In this document: piece by piece, positions 1 through 12,200 of the stretch
Position numbering within the stretch: the stretch's first letter is position 1
Layout of the letters: each line of letters starts with the position of its first letter
Source of the DNA: Phallusia fumigata
Lineage: Eukaryota > Chordata > Ascidiacea > Phlebobranchia > Ascidiidae
Direction: 5' to 3'
Assembly (NCBI GenBank): GCA_008931825.1
Contig: QXVZ01009654.1
Coordinates: forward strand, 3,190-23,508
DNA length: 20,319 nucleotides
Translations under genes and position numbers: made by a program
Notes under the pieces: generated by a model
The model's input: only the letters and a program-made list of their open reading frames with translations
Told to the model about the DNA's origin: nothing
Database searches by the model: none

Positions 1-4
1 ACCC

Positions 5-3000
5 CTATTGACCATTACTTTTATTTGTGACAGACACCAGTGGTTTGGTTGTGTGAGCTTGTTGCCGATGTTCCATAGCCTTTCGGCGCCACAATCTACC
101 GCATTTTAGTGCAGCGCCGGTTGGGTCGATACCCTGATTGGATCTGGCCAACAAGGCCCGTTTGGTTTCAGACTGAGATGAAGAACTCTTCTGGCTGAAG
201 CGCATCGATGTCCGTCTAATTTGAAATCAAGAAACAATGAAAAAATTGCATTAATACACCGCAGCAAGGATAGCAGTACTGTACGGTACGCACTTCACAA
301 AGAGGTACGTGGTACGTACAACTTAAAACATACCGTACCGTTACTATCTATGACAATGAAAGTTACGGTACGGTGGTATGGTACGCCCTTCGTACGAGGT
401 ACGTGGCACGCACAACTCAATACGTTCCATACCGCACTGCCATTCTTACACTTCAGGCCCAAATCAAGATTAAAACCGCAGTTCACCTGAAAGTGTTGTG
501 TGTTTTGCAAGCACCTGTTTCAACATGAATATTGATAGGCTTACCTTTGGTAATCTCGTCCAACACTGAACACATCTTGGCATTCCTCCCTACTGCATTT
601 GCACGTGACCGCCAATTTGACCAATCGAAAGAAACGCATCATGGTCGAACGTCGACACAAAATATAAACCTATAAAGAGTATATGTCATCTTGATCCACC
701 CGTAGTGGAATATACACAACTAATATAGCGGTGTAATTACCCAAGGGTCAAGCACAGGGTTAAGAGCAGCCATCCAAACAGCGAATAGGTCCCATGTCGT
801 CAAACTTTCAACATTTCCCAAAGATATTCTGGCTTCTATTTGGTTGATAAGAATTCTTAACTACAGAACAACAAAACAAGATTGCTAGATATCCACAAAA
901 CAACGTTATTCTGTTTAGGTTATAGATACCAGCAAAGGCAGGTAGCACACGACGAACACACAAGTCATCACAGCCAGCAGAACAATCATCTGCATTTCGT
1001 CGTACGCCATCTTGCGTAGTTTTCGCTTGCTTAGAATCTGCAGGGTCGAATTGGCAAGCCGCATTTTCCTGCGCAGAACACGTTAGCGCATTATGTTTCA
1101 TGCACCAAGACCAAATTAACTTTGTAAAAAAGAGCTTTCGGTAAACACTGCAACTACTTTGTGACATTATATTTCCTTTTGACGATGATTTCCTGAACTC
1201 AACCCAAATAAACTTGGATCAAAGTTACATTTATATGTGAGAGAAAAAATGTGAATTTACATTCTTTGCGTTGTTTTGAAAAAAAAGTTACATTATTGGG
1301 TGGTTTTAAAAAGTTTAAATTTGTGTGTTGTTTATTTAAAAAGGTTTATCTTTTTGTTATTTACTGACCTGCGTTTTCGCATGACCCGTATAATGACGAA
1401 CGCGTTGCAGAAAATTGTCCCGAACATCATGACTATGCCGAGTGCAACAATCATCAGGTTGTAAGCCTAAAATGTCGAAAAACAGTCTCCATGAAACAAT
1501 ATACTTCATGTATTACATGGGCAAATAATCATGATTTATTGGCACCTTTTTGTTTGGATACCTAGCGCAACTGGCTTTATGTGGGTGTATGGTTACTATT
1601 GGGCACATGCTTTTAAGATAGTTTGCGTGCTTGTTTACGTGCCACATGCTTTTAGATAGCTTTAAATGGCGTTAAACAATGGCGCAAATTCATTGAAATT
1701 CTGGTGAGGTTCTTTTTGATTCTTTTGAGCAATTTTTGGTTAGACGACGTCATATCAAATAACCGAAAGTTATGACGTCACAATACAGATTTTTTTATGT
1801 TACAAACCATGGTTACCTTTCGGCTAATACAACCTTAAATCTGTTTGCGATTGCTAAATTGTTGCACAATTGTTTTGAAATGCTAAAATGCTACAACAAA
1901 CCAGCTTTAAACAGTAAAACCAGAGGGGGATTTGTTGGACATTACCTGGGTCAAAGGGTCTGTACTTTTCCAGTCCAGGAAACACCAGGTGCCCGGATAT
2001 TGCTGCTCGATGCGGCCAAATCCAATCAGCGGAAGGGCGGATAGCAGGAGAAAGAACGCCAGAATCAGCATAATAGCTGCACGCGTCCGCGCTGGCGTTA
2101 TCTTGGTCTAAAACAAAAGGCCTTTGACGTCAACCAACCTGCCAAAAGCCATGATGGACGACAGTTATGACGGTAAACCCGGTAATGAGAATGTTACTTG
2201 TTTTTTATTATGCGAGGTATACTCTAGGTTCACATACCAATTTAAAATGATTCAGCATCCTGCTGCTGAATACATTACCAGCAGGAAAAAGGCGTTTGTT
2301 TTGACTCCCAATCAATCTGTATCGATGAAAAACAGCGACACAAACGCCACAGCGCCGTCTCACAGACATCAATATCACTGTAATGCCACAATACAATACC
2401 TGGTAGAAGAATGCGAAGCGCACGGCGATGAGTCGTTCAATCGCCATGAAAAACACGAGCGCCATTGACGCGATACCGAAGAAAGTCATGGTAAAGCCTG
2501 AATAGTCGCATAGGGCCTGGCCACCCAAGTCCATCACCTAGTACATAAAAGTCGGTTTAAACAAGTTTTTAGATGCGTTTTTTCTATGTTTTTCAATAAT
2601 AACCGTGGATCTGTGATTCTGACTTAAAACCAGCCAACAGTTGTTCTTTGAAGAGATATTTCGCCCATATTTGCATCGTTAGTCGCTTATTCAAATAGAA
2701 TGATTCGATAGTCAAACGTGAGAAACATATTTATACGTATCTTTTAACAACTACTGCTAGTGCTGACTAATTTTAGTTCCCAGTAAACTCAGAAATCGTC
2801 AACTTAAAAGCATGCCTGCAATGGGATGGACAGCTTGTGTAGAACCATTAAAAGTTACCAGACGGTACGCAATGAGTAATTTATTCTTTTTGCGTCAGTT
2901 TTAAAAAAAAACACGATTTTGAAGGGGCGATTCCTGAGTACAAATAGCATATGGTCGATTATTCATAAGAAAACGGTAAAAGAAACCTTAGGTGTGCCAC

Positions 3001-4449
3001 TCCGATAGTCGTAGGGTCGTGGCGCAAATGCAGTTGGATTGAGTCAGAAGTACGAATTCCGCCTATTGCGGTTAAGGCAAAACTTAAGTGGCAATGCTAA
3101 AGCGCCTAGATAGTAGATCCATTGAAAATATGTCTTCGTAAGTTTAAAAACATTCAAAAATAACATAAGCCAGCTGTTTTTCCGCGCCTTGAAAGCCCAC
3201 ATTACCCAACGCTTTCATTGGCCTGGGATTTAACTGTTGTTCACAGAACAAAATGTAAAGTTTTCTTACACATTCGAGTTTGTCGTACGCCAGAAACGTG
3301 ATCGGTGACGTCACAAGGGTGCTGACGAGATCCACTGAAGCGAGCGTCATCACCAGAGTGTAAAACACAGACTGCAAAACAAAATTGATCAAATCACACG
3401 AAGGCCAAAACGTCGTTGCGGTCAATTGAAATCCAATTTAAAATCTTCATAAAGTCATAAACTTTTCTCTAACCAGGTTTTTGTCGATTTTTGTTCCCGT
3501 GTCGACCTGACATGTTGACCCGTGGGAAAATAACTTCAAGTTAGCGCACCTCATTAAACGCGCAGACCTGATGTAGCTGTTTGAAGTGTATTCGACCAAA
3601 TGTAGCAAAAAATGTCCACAAAACAATTTTATTTGCTGTTTTTAATATGAATACGATATGGGCGTAGACCTTTACATATTTTACAATGTATAATCAGGTG
3701 AAGGTGGTCTAGTAAAGAAGATATAAAGCTCTTTTAATCGCAGTTCCCGTTGTAGATGAGGACCATGTATACACTACTTTCTCGTCACATAAAGCCTTGT
3801 GTAATAACAGTGTGGCTGCAGCGCGTTCAACTTTGATCCACCAAATGTGCTCTTCATGTTATTCACTATTTCGGGTCTCATATCGGACTACAGCTTCGCG
3901 CAGTTATCTCCGGCTAGGACGCTATAGGTGGTGGCTTTAGTGCTATATAGTGTCGCTCTGATTTTTTCGCAGAGCGAAACAAACCCAACTTTGGCAAAGT
4001 TTGATACAAAAATTTATTTGCGAGACATCTTTACAGCATTGCTCAAGGTTAACTTACATATCTTCAAATTCACCGTTTCATACCTTGGGAGAATTTACAA
4101 TGACTACGCTGCGATTCAAAATAAAAATGAACATGGGTTATCCAACCTGTTTTTTAGAGCGATTCTGATTTCGCCAGATTACAAATATCGCCACCACGTT
4201 CCCGATTGTGCTTGCTGTGAAAGTGATGAGAGGGACCGTCATGCGGGATGCAGTGTTGCCTCTTTTCTTCATCAAGCCCACCACACATCCAGGACTCTTA
4301 CTCTGAGATGCATTCCCACTTAAACTGCCGTTGAGTGTTCCGTTTAGGACATTTGTGAAATTCGTTGTGTTAGAAATCTCTTCTGCGCCAATCTCAATAC
4401 ACAGCAGACATACAAAGACAAAACATGGCAGGACAGGTTTAGTTAACAT
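5..4449 (-). CDS. Prostanoid receptor-like class A GPCR, 9 exons, complete (465 aa)
   Basis: Exons: 4449-4147, 3371-3270, 2537-2400, 2107-1946, 1466-1369, 1068-930, 860-741, 669-545, 215-5; all junctions are GT..AG and in phase. A seven-helix plasma-membrane receptor of the prostaglandin/thromboxane type. Residues 1-21 look like a signal peptide; sequons at N27, N30, N36, N40 and N46. TM1 is about 71-93 (GNVVAIFVI), TM2 about 103-128 (DLVSTLVTSPITFLAY). GGQALC precedes TM3 (C145, disulfide partner of C223). E169-R170-L171 stands for DRY. The second extracellular loop has YPGTWCF (218-224). TM6 has CYLP (309-312); TM7 ends NPVLDPWVY (348-356). Helix 8 carries C377/C379, possible palmitoylation sites; the tail is Ser-rich. 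Closest by eye to EP4/EP2, but the TM7 arginine is Trp343. The ATG at 4449 is chosen because an in-frame TAG lies upstream. The prostanoid family is sure; the ligand is not. Confidence 0.9.
278..440. repeat. GTAC-rich tandem repeat in the last receptor intron
   Basis: Two diverged units about 95 bp apart. Each contains GGTACGC[A/C]CTTC, then GAGGTACGTGG[T/C]ACG[T/C]ACAACT and a CATACC end. The stretch is dense in the self-complementary GTAC and CGTACG words, so strands can pair in many registers. It lies wholly within intron 216-544 and is related to the stretch at 13650-13790. Confidence 0.75.
1773..1780. promoter_or_regulatory. CRE/ATF palindrome TGACGTCA in receptor intron 4
   Basis: An exact CREB/ATF consensus octamer within intron 1467-1945. 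A related ACGTCAT half-site lies 27 bases to the left. Whether it binds anything is unknown. It is one of seven exact copies in the window. Confidence 0.35.
2125..2132. promoter_or_regulatory. CRE/ATF palindrome TGACGTCA in receptor intron 3
   Basis: An exact octamer 18 bases upstream (in transcript direction) of the acceptor of receptor exon 4. It could be an intronic regulatory site or chance. Confidence 0.3.
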
Positions 4450-6257
4450 GTTTAAACTATCTTGCTTCAAATCGTAAGGTTGCTATTTCCAGGCTGTGCT
4501 TTAAACTAAGTCGTGTTGTAGTTATAAGCGAAGACGTCGCCTTCTTCTGAGCAATAATTCGATTAAAGTTTCTCTGCCGCGTCGACAATCGTAATTCGAA
4601 ACAGCCGCGAGAACGCGTTACGTAACATAGGTAAGGCAATTAATCACGTGTAGAAATTGAATAGCAGAGAATTCTCGACGGCTTCTTTGTATTGGTATTT
4701 TTCGTGTTTGTTTCTAACCCTTTTGGCGGCAAAACATCCAAACATGCTATGCTCGCAAGAGTTTGCCGTCTCAGTGACTGTATTGCCGTTTTGGAGGTCG
4801 GTAAATACTTTTCCAACCATTTAAACATTTTTTTTAAAATATAGAAGGCCAGGTATAAGGATTCGAAAGGCAATGTATGGGGGCCCATAGGACAACTACT
4901 CTGAGGAATATCGTTGTAAATGGGATGACTAGAAAAAGAGCGCCACCACAAGCGTGATGAGGAACTAAGAAACATAAATGGGTCCGAAAGGCTTCTTGTG
5001 TTTTCTCCCGATCCGAGTTTTCAAACCGTTTTTGTGCAGGACGATCCTGGAACAAGTTCTCATCAGGGTTTTTATGTCTGTGTGGGCCAGGCACCTCAAC
5101 GTTACAATAGCATGGCCGACAGGTTAGCATGGGTTGGGGCCCAAGTGTAAAGACCAACCGGTATTGGAGTTTGAACCGATTTGGATTACAAAATTATTCC
5201 CGTTGTCGGTTTCATTCTATTCTCCAGCAGATGTCGACTTCCGAAACACTAAGACATATCGACAAGTAGCCTACTTTTTTGGAACTAATTCTAGACAAGG
5301 AAGGTTACAAGAATAGTAGAATAAGTTATTGTTGGCCACAAGCCATGTAGAAATTGATTACTCAAGCTAAACTCATGCATGGAACTTGGGCAAAACAATA
5401 AAAGTAATTTTCATACAGGCGTAGCGTTTCTTCTTTCTAGGGGAGAACTTCAGATTCAAATGAGCAGTAGGATGTACATTTTTTGAATCAGCTTGAAGAA
5501 TACCCGATTTCGTGTACGTAACAGTCATATTATGCTTCATTCTGGCAAAAACCCAATATACGGAAGTTCGTAGTGAGCTGTAACTGTTGGTAGCATTTAT
5601 CTCCGCAGATAATTATGAGATAAAAGCAGTGGTTTGATTCGGTTTTTAAAATGAAAAACGACGAGGCGAGTATACTTACTGTCAAAATCTGTTGTTTTGT
5701 GTTCAAACATAACCCTGAAAGTTTTTTGAAACTGCAAACGTTGCATTATAAGCCTGCCAAAGTTTTGGATTCCATGTCTCAAGAATGTTAGGTTTTTCTA
5801 TTTGAATAAGTTTTTGATGCCGTTACTTCGGCTAAGTAGACATATATTTTGATCAAGCTTGACAAAAGACTTTGACTTTGGACAAAGGAAGTTGTATCAC
5901 ATCACATGTTCAATCCTAAGTTGAAATCAGCACGGAGGTGAAAAATTAAGGGAATTCGATAAAAAGCGGCCATAGCGGCAAATGACAATGAAAAACAAAG
6001 GCTTCAGTTGTATGGAACTTGTCGACTGTAACTATTTGCACCTTTCGTACCGAAAATTAACGGAAATAAATAAGATAAGTCGTATACTAGATTGCACATC
6101 AATCTAGCCATGGACGAACCCAATTTGAAACATCTTATTCTATCTAGGCGCGATTTTCAAGGCCAACGCAAGGGACTACTGGGAAGTTCAAATTGTGCAA
6201 AGTGAAAAATTCGGCTAAGTGCATAGAATTAAAGAGAGAAGAAACCGGGTAGTGACG
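4450..6257. other. Intergenic region between MON1 and the receptor gene
   Basis: About 1.8 kb between the MON1 stop codon and the receptor start codon. It should contain the MON1 3' UTR and the receptor promoter and 5' UTR. I see no canonical AATAAA on the minus strand near the MON1 stop. The open frames here (for example minus strand 5157-4834 and 4975-4640) have no recognisable protein character and I leave them out. No repeat matching the others in the window was noticed. Confidence 0.5.
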
Positions 6258-9200
6258 TCAGAACGTGGGAGGCCGTTGCATGAAAAGTTCGTCATCATAT
6301 TGCTTCACCCAACGCAGAAGACGATCGACGGCGGCAATGGCTTGCTTCTTGGTGACCAGAGGACCAAACGCGGCGTACAACTCGAAGCCGGAAGCCACCT
6401 GATGAAGTGAAAGTAAAATTTATAGCGCTTGTCAAAATCATTTAGGGGTTCTTGCATTGGCGCCAATCCCCGGGTGCCAGAGGGTGGCAGCCACCCCACT
6501 AGAAATTTCTAGGGTGGCAGCCATTATAAAAAGTCTATGCTGCCACTCCACAAATTTCCTGGACTCGTTGTTATATTCTTGCTTCAAAAACTTATGTTGC
6601 TTGCGCAGACACGAGGATTTTCTGAAGACTTGTTTACACCAAACACGTGCGAGGCGACCGACACAAATTTTTGTCGTTCGGTAAACAATGCAGGAGAAAG
6701 TCTCATTTTGCGCATCTCGTGTGGTATATTTAACGATAATATTAGCGATAACAGAAAGTATAATGACGCTACGAACCAACAGTCATACGTTGTGTAATTT
6801 TATCACGTGTCAGACCGCTTGGGTTTGATAATTTCGCCACCCCACACGAAAACAAAATTTGCTAAAAAATCGACGCCGATTTGAAATTTATTCAACAATA
6901 GTCGACTCAAGTCTGTTCAAGCCAGGGTTTTTTAAAAAGAAATGCTGAACTTACACCACAAAATTCGTAAATTCTGTTGGTTTTTGTCACCTTTTCTTGC
7001 TTTCACCTTAGGAGACTTATTTCGTCCAAACACTTTTTTCGGTTTTGCGTGAAACACAACGGAACTAATTTACGTTGCAAAGAATCAAAATGTTTCATAT
7101 TTTTGTTTTAATTTCGTTTGTCGTAATGACTTGGGATTCGAGTGCAGTCACTCCAAAAACACGACTTGACTCAAATCACGACTCGCTTGGTGACTTGAAT
7201 TGAGAAAAACTACACCAAGGACCAAGCATGAAAATGAAAGTGGTCTCGTTTCACCAAGTATGACCTCGGAAAATTCAGATACGATTCTCAAATTACATCT
7301 GGGTGCGAACAAATTGAGAGACGCAATGGAATCCACATCGAAAGTAACATTGATTTTCGTCGACATGCCGCCATGTGTGGTCTGATTAACGTATTAAATG
7401 TACAGTTGTTTACTGGGTAAGTTCGTGACCTGTTGACATTACAACTGAAGTCATGGCCTTATACCAAATCACGATTTTGCACCTGTTTGTTGGTACTGTG
7501 GCATATTAGAACAATACACATCATTTAAACATTATTCCCAAAAGGAAATATAACTCCTAGGTCATAGTTTTGACAGTATTGCCGTTTTATAATTTTTCGG
7601 GGATCAACCTTTTACACCAAATGGGGTCCTACATATAGTGCACAACTTTATATACCTATATATCATGTGTGCAAACTTAAAGGAGTTTTAATGACTGTTT
7701 CTTGATCAAAACGGGTTATTAGGCAGCACAAAACCAGTTAACCAGCACATAAAAACAGTGAAACAATACGTGTGGCCTTCAAGGAAACTCATAACAAGCT
7801 GTTTGCATAACGCCCCCCCGCATTTTTATGTATCGCGGTCCCATTATCATGTCATAAAACAGCATTGCGCGGTGGTGCCACAAAGGGCGTGATCAACGCT
7901 GAACGTACATTCGGAATATATCATTAATCACGCGATATACCAACGTCTAGGAGACCCCTAAACTTGCCTCACCCCTAAGATCTCCACACGTACCCCTAAG
8001 GGACCGCGGAACCCACTGTACGAACCACTGCCGTACATCGTACACCTAAACGTATTTTAAAAGCGTTGCAGTGAAATAAATCATAACTTACCCAGCCTAG
8101 CATAGTCTCGTGTTCTGAGATCTCATAGACAAGTTTGACGGGAATGTGGGGATCATGGAGTTTGCCTCTCAGGCGCTGGTAGTGGCCGAATAACCGGGTT
8201 CGATGCTCCTCGATCGTGTATGGAATTGAAAACGATGGATATGTGAACTGTGGAAGCAACAAAGTCCCGTTCAAGTTTAGAACAGGGGTGGGCAAGTATT
8301 TTTTCATGCGGCCACATGAGAAACAGAAAATATTGCGAAGGGCTGGGCCTCAATTTTGCATGATATTAATTTCTTCACAAAAAGCAGTAAATAGCATTGT
8401 TTTTTTTACTGGTAGGAGTGTATACATCGCTAAGCAATGAAAAAGTTGGGTTGTCTTACAAAAAATGTAAGCATTGTTTATTTTTTATTGTCAAATTGAC
8501 CTAAACGAGGGGGTATCTTCTAAAAGAATGTGGTAACTTACTTACCTGTGATAAATTCGTGTCCTTGTAAATAAAATGACGCAAGTCGGAGACGGCAACT
8601 TTGGAAACGTTGTACGTCGATTTGCCCAATGTGGCCTTCAAAGTCTTAATGCAATCATGCCTTGAAAAACAACAAGTTATTACACAATGGACATAAAATA
8701 GACCAACTATTTCATGATATATTCTACAGCAGGGGTGGGCAGCTTTTTAAACGCAACGTGCCAATTCACATGTATGTTAATGTGGATGACTTTGCGTGCC
8801 AACATTTTTGTGTGTAGTAAAGGTTTGTACCAACTCCCAACAAGATGTAAAAATGCTGGTTTACACGTGATCTCTGACGATCGTTGCTGCAGTTGCACTT
8901 CACTTAACGATAAACAAAAAGATCGCTTGACTTGGATCCAAAATGTAGCTCTTAACCCGCCTTTAAACACAACACTAACGGTGCCCTAATCTATCACACA
9001 TAATAAACTAAACACTAACAATGTATTAACACACTGTAGTGTGCCATGAGAGCTTTCCAAGTGTGCAGCGAAATTTTCGTTTTTGAATCTCACTTGTGCC
9101 GCAATTTATTTTGCGTCTATTTTTTTTATCCGATCTAATTTTGACTAGAACAGTACACAAAAAACTTTTTACCTCAAGGCGTTAGCATGACGTATAAATG

Positions 9201-12200
9201 ATATTCGACAGCAACAATGAGAATTGATGTGCTACTTTTGTTAATAGTGATAGAATATTGATGAGATGTACGTTAATGCTGCGATGCCTTACAGATGTAT
9301 TGCAGTAAATATCAGTTCTCAATGTCAAAACGGCAGAGACTTTTGTAGCATGATGACAAAATGCGTGTGTGTATGACAACACTAGAACCTCGTTTTGATT
9401 TGCTGCCAGAAGCAGCCTCACTCGTCGCATCAAACCAAAATAAATTTCTTTGAACAACTTTTCGTGGTATTTGTTTGCAAAGTGTGCCACGAAAATAAAA
9501 ATAGTTCCTTGGTGTGTCGCAAGTCAAAAATGTTTAAGAACCACTGCTCTAATTACATTAAACAACAGTAAAATATGAACTCGTAAATGACTTAGTGGGG
9601 CACCGATTGCCAGTTCTACAGGATTTACTGTGTAAAAGAATCTGTAAAATCGACAATATACAGATTACATACCGATTGAGTTTGTTGACCACCTTCATCC
9701 GAGATTCGCTGAGTTTAAAGAAAGCATCCCGATCTGCGGAGAGCAATAGCAAGCACATATTTCGACCCTCCTCCAAATACGATATGTGAGCATGAAGAAA
9801 CCCGTTTGGGTTAAATCTGTAAAATATTTGGATTTATATTAAGCAGTAAGATAATAGTGTGTACAAAACACAAGATACCATAGTGTAAAATATATGTGTA
9901 AAAACTTAAGTTGATGTCCTGTTCTAAATTTTAACTAGACAGGTGGCGTTCTCCATATTTTAATTTCACATACACTACCACTCCAATTGTTGTTTTCCAC
10001 ATATCCAATTTACTTTATTATGTTGGATATATATTCAGTACCCGCACTATATTGGGTGCCAAATTTCTTTGGCTTTTATAACATGATTTCCGTTTCTAAA
10101 AATCTCATGTTTTGGGGGGCCTGTGGGTGAACCGATGGGCGAACTGGGGTAAAAAGTTGTCAGTGCACAACTTCAGATGCCCATCTATCATGTGTGAAAA
10201 CTTGAATAAATTTGGACAACTCTTTCTTGACTAAAACATGGCAAAAATCTCGTGTTAGACAGAAAAAAGAAATAAAGTGAAAAACTTTCCTTCACGAAGG
10301 GGACCTATAATTACCATATAGATACCAAACTTTAATGTACAATGAAAGACCCTACAATTTTCAGCACATGGGAAGAAAAAAATTTCTGTGTAAAAACAAA
10401 ATTATAAAACCAAGATGTACATTATTTCAAAAAACTCATTTTAGTAATCTGTTGTAAATGGCCAAAAAAGTGAATTTAATTGCATGATAACACACTAAAA
10501 GTACTTACTCAGGTAAACAAATTGGCAACCATGACTCCCCGTCGTTGAAAGCCGTGGATGCGGTAATTAGGTTTATCAATATTAGCAAATCATTTGTTTT
10601 TATATTGTGTTCCTTCATCCGGCATACGCTGACAATCTGCCTGCATAAATGCCCACTTTAGTTATACTAATTATAGGTGATAAGTCAGGCAAAGCAGTTA
10701 ACAGGCAACTTTTGTTTGCTCACTTTCACCACTAAACTCACCCAGAACATAGTAATATTGCAAATGCAAGATCATCAGTTTTCGCTTGCTGTAGCGATTG
10801 ACCGATGATGTCACGTAAATTGCCAGGAATTCGATAGCACTGAACGGCACGCAGCAAATACTGAGGGTCGGAATCAAGAGAGGTACAAAGATGGTCCAAA
10901 AACTTATCAGTACCTGTCGTAAATTAACTTAGGTTACTGGAGTTTTGGGAAAAACATGATAAATGTGGAACATAGAAATGTAGGGATAACTGCTATGATT
11001 GTGTTTGGCTGGGCACTCAGCATCTCATGTTAATGCTAGATTCTCGGCTGAGCATGCTTTAGGCATTATTATATGTACGTAACAATGATTTAGTTACTGC
11101 ACTTTTTCTTCAAAACCAAAATATTCCAATTTTAACCTTTAGGAAACGAAAGATAGGATTTGGCACAAAGTAACTTAGACATTGTCTGTTCCTTTTGCTG
11201 ATCATTTTCTAATCTTTAGCCAATTTTGGTTGAGCACCACTTATAAGCACCAAGCATCAAACCTGACAATGTTTGGTGGCAAGTACTTCTGACCGGTCCA
11301 TCCCTACAGAATAGCACATATATTTACCTGATAGTAATCTTCTCAAATCGAAGTTTTTTTGCTTTGTAAATATTCTCTCTAGCTGGGTCAAAGTAACAAC
11401 GCTTATGACTGTGTTGTAAATGTACTCTAGCTCACCCGTAATCTGCAAACAAAATTTATAAATGATGTTATTTACCATGTCCAACACAGCAATATTAGAT
11501 AAGTATTCATGTACCTAACAAGTATTTTCTTATTTAAGTTGAAATACACCTATGCAATATGATATTAAAAGATTCTTTCACAAAACCAACCAACCTGTGG
11601 AACAGTAAGAGGCATTCGACAAACTGCAACAAGAACTAAAGGCATTTTGATGAGAAAAACAAACTTGTGATCGCCTGCATGTATACTCCTAAACAGATGC
11701 ACAATTTTACACTCCAATTAAACACGACAAATCAGATATATAAAACCACAACTTACCTAAGGGTATCGTTTCGATCCTGTACACATGACACCAATGCTAG
11801 CATAACACCCATGACAGCAGAAAGTTTGTCTTCGCTGCCATGTCGTGAATAAACTGGCTTGCCAGCTTCTGTGAGTATAAAGATGTGTCGCTTCTGGTCT
11901 CGCCAGGAGGCTGAATTGACATACTCTGATTCTTCTTCCTCCGCGATCAACATACTGAGATGTCTCTGTCGGCTTAACATCTCATCCTCACTCACCTGTC
12001 GTGCCAAATCCTACAAAAAAACATAAAAAACTGCTGTCAGTCATAAAAAACCTTCAACATATGGTTTAACACAAACATTTATCAAGGCATTTGTGTAATG
12101 TTTAAAAAAGTCTGTTTTAGGGTGAAATAAAGATAACACAGCCAGGTATTGTGTGCGTGTCTGTGATATAAGAAAGGTAAACTAGGTAACAATCAACCAG

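Noticed and set aside
2124..2468. Plus-strand frame of 114 codons
   Set aside because: Antisense to receptor exon 3 and its downstream intron.
3928..4323. Plus-strand open frame of 131 codons
   Set aside because: It overlaps receptor exon 1 in antisense, begins with a non-ATG codon and has no recognisable protein character.
4447..4470. Earlier receptor start seven codons upstream, at 4470
   Set aside because: That codon is TTG, not ATG, and an in-frame TAG lies just upstream. The ATG at 4449 directly precedes the hydrophobic leader.
4640..5157. Two overlapping minus-strand frames of about 110 codons in the MON1-receptor gap
   Set aside because: No family resemblance, no fitting splice structure, and they overlap each other in different frames.
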